Source of the DNA: UBA9300 sp032260385
Lineage (GTDB): Bacteria; Bacteroidota; Bacteroidia; Bacteroidales; VadinHA17
Length of the DNA: 5,847 nucleotides
Direction of reading: 5' to 3'
Assembly: GCA_032260385.1 (NCBI GenBank)
Contig: JAVVEL010000089.1
Span: 1 to 5,847 of the forward strand
Position 1 is the first letter of the stretch. Every line of letters starts with the position of its first letter. The notes below the pieces were generated by a model. It was not told where the DNA came from and did no database searches. It saw only the letters and a program-made list of their open reading frames with translations. Positions 5,591-5,847 of the stretch are shown piece by piece. The position numbers were made by a program, and so were the translations under genes.

Positions 5591-5845
5591 CTAAGTGGTA
5601 CGGCATTTTTTACATACTCCCAGGCGGCTTAAAAAGATACCAGCAATACAGAAAACCGAGAAAGCAAGGGCAAGGGTGAATAATTCATAATAGAAGAAGA
5701 TGAAAGCTGTTACCAGGCAGCTAATGGCTATTATATTACCTGCTATAATATATCTTTGTGCCAGTTTTTTAATCTTTATCTCATGCTGCTCTTCTATCTT
5801 AATGGCTCTTTCAAGGCCCCTTGCAATATTTGTATAATGATTCCC
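5591..5845 (-). CDS. Small two-helix membrane protein of unknown family (partial, 5' end beyond the window)
   Basis: Reading leftward from the right edge, one frame stays open for 84 residues to the TAG at 5593-5591. The other two minus-strand frames stop within about 55 bp of the edge. The visible start is hydrophilic and helical (about residues 6-31: I-A-R-G-L-E-R-A-I-K-I-E-E-Q). Two hydrophobic segments follow, about 33-53 (I-I-A-G-N-I-I-A-I-S-C-L-V) and 54-73 (L-F-T-L-A-L-A-F-S-V-F), joined by a very tight turn around Y-Y-E. The tail is short and basic with a C-K-K-C motif at residues 78-81. There is no in-frame ATG in the visible part, so the start lies outside. I do not recognise the family. 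The basic tail suggests that both ends face the cytoplasm. The next gene on this strand, for the DUF4954 protein, starts 304 bp further on, too far for an obvious operon. Confidence 0.65.
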   Translation of the reverse strand, partial: GNHYTNIARGLERAIKIEEQHEIKIKKLAQRYIIAGNIIAISCLVTAFIFFYYELFTLALAFSVFCIAGIFLSRLGVCKKCRTT

Positions 5846-5847
5846 CG

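Noticed and set aside
5729..5750. Inverted repeat TATTATA-N8-TATAATA
   Set aside because: It lies inside the membrane-protein coding frame in an A/T-rich helix-coding stretch and is best explained by base composition.

Overview
The window most likely comes from a member of the Bacteroidota, probably a Bacteroidales or Marinilabiliales-type organism or an uncultured relative. This rests on four things. There is a DUF4954-type hexapeptide-repeat protein. There are promoter-like sequences matching the Bacteroidota TAnnTTTG -7 element. Start codons are preceded by A/T-rich leaders instead of clear Shine-Dalgarno sites. Short tandem repeats fill the gaps between genes. No database search was possible, so the taxonomy is inference.

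Layout, left to right. The 3' end of a tricorn-type S41 protease gene (2-430, +) enters from the left edge. After a 96-bp gap with a heptamer repeat and a good promoter candidate comes a complete exported S9 prolyl-oligopeptidase-family peptidase (527-2596, +; 689 aa with a signal peptide). Its last codons and stop lie inside a second heptamer array (2578-2626). Next is a 58-aa winged-helix protein (2705-2881, +) with its own promoter-like box and a palindrome overlapping its start codon. Behind it is a frameshifted remnant of a tetratricopeptide-repeat (TPR) gene (about 2893-3068). Convergent to these, on the minus strand, is a 730-aa DUF4954-type left-handed beta-helix protein (3094-5286, -). 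A 304-bp gap upstream of it holds two A/T-rich dyads and six 11-bp tandem repeats. The window ends in the 3' part of a minus-strand gene for a small two-helix membrane protein (5591-5845, -).

How the genes may work together. The two left-hand genes belong to propeller-containing serine peptidase families and plausibly act in sequence on peptides: tricorn releases short peptides and the S9 enzyme trims them. The candidate promoter before the S9 gene means it may also be expressed alone. The winged-helix protein looks like an orphan regulator. The palindrome at its start codon has a near twin upstream of the DUF4954 gene, which suggests, without proving, self-regulation and control of that neighbour. 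I see no CRISPR array, tRNA, rRNA, insertion sequence or integrase, and no convincing defence system. The less ordinary content is the decayed TPR gene, the repeats at gene ends and the poorly understood DUF4954 protein.
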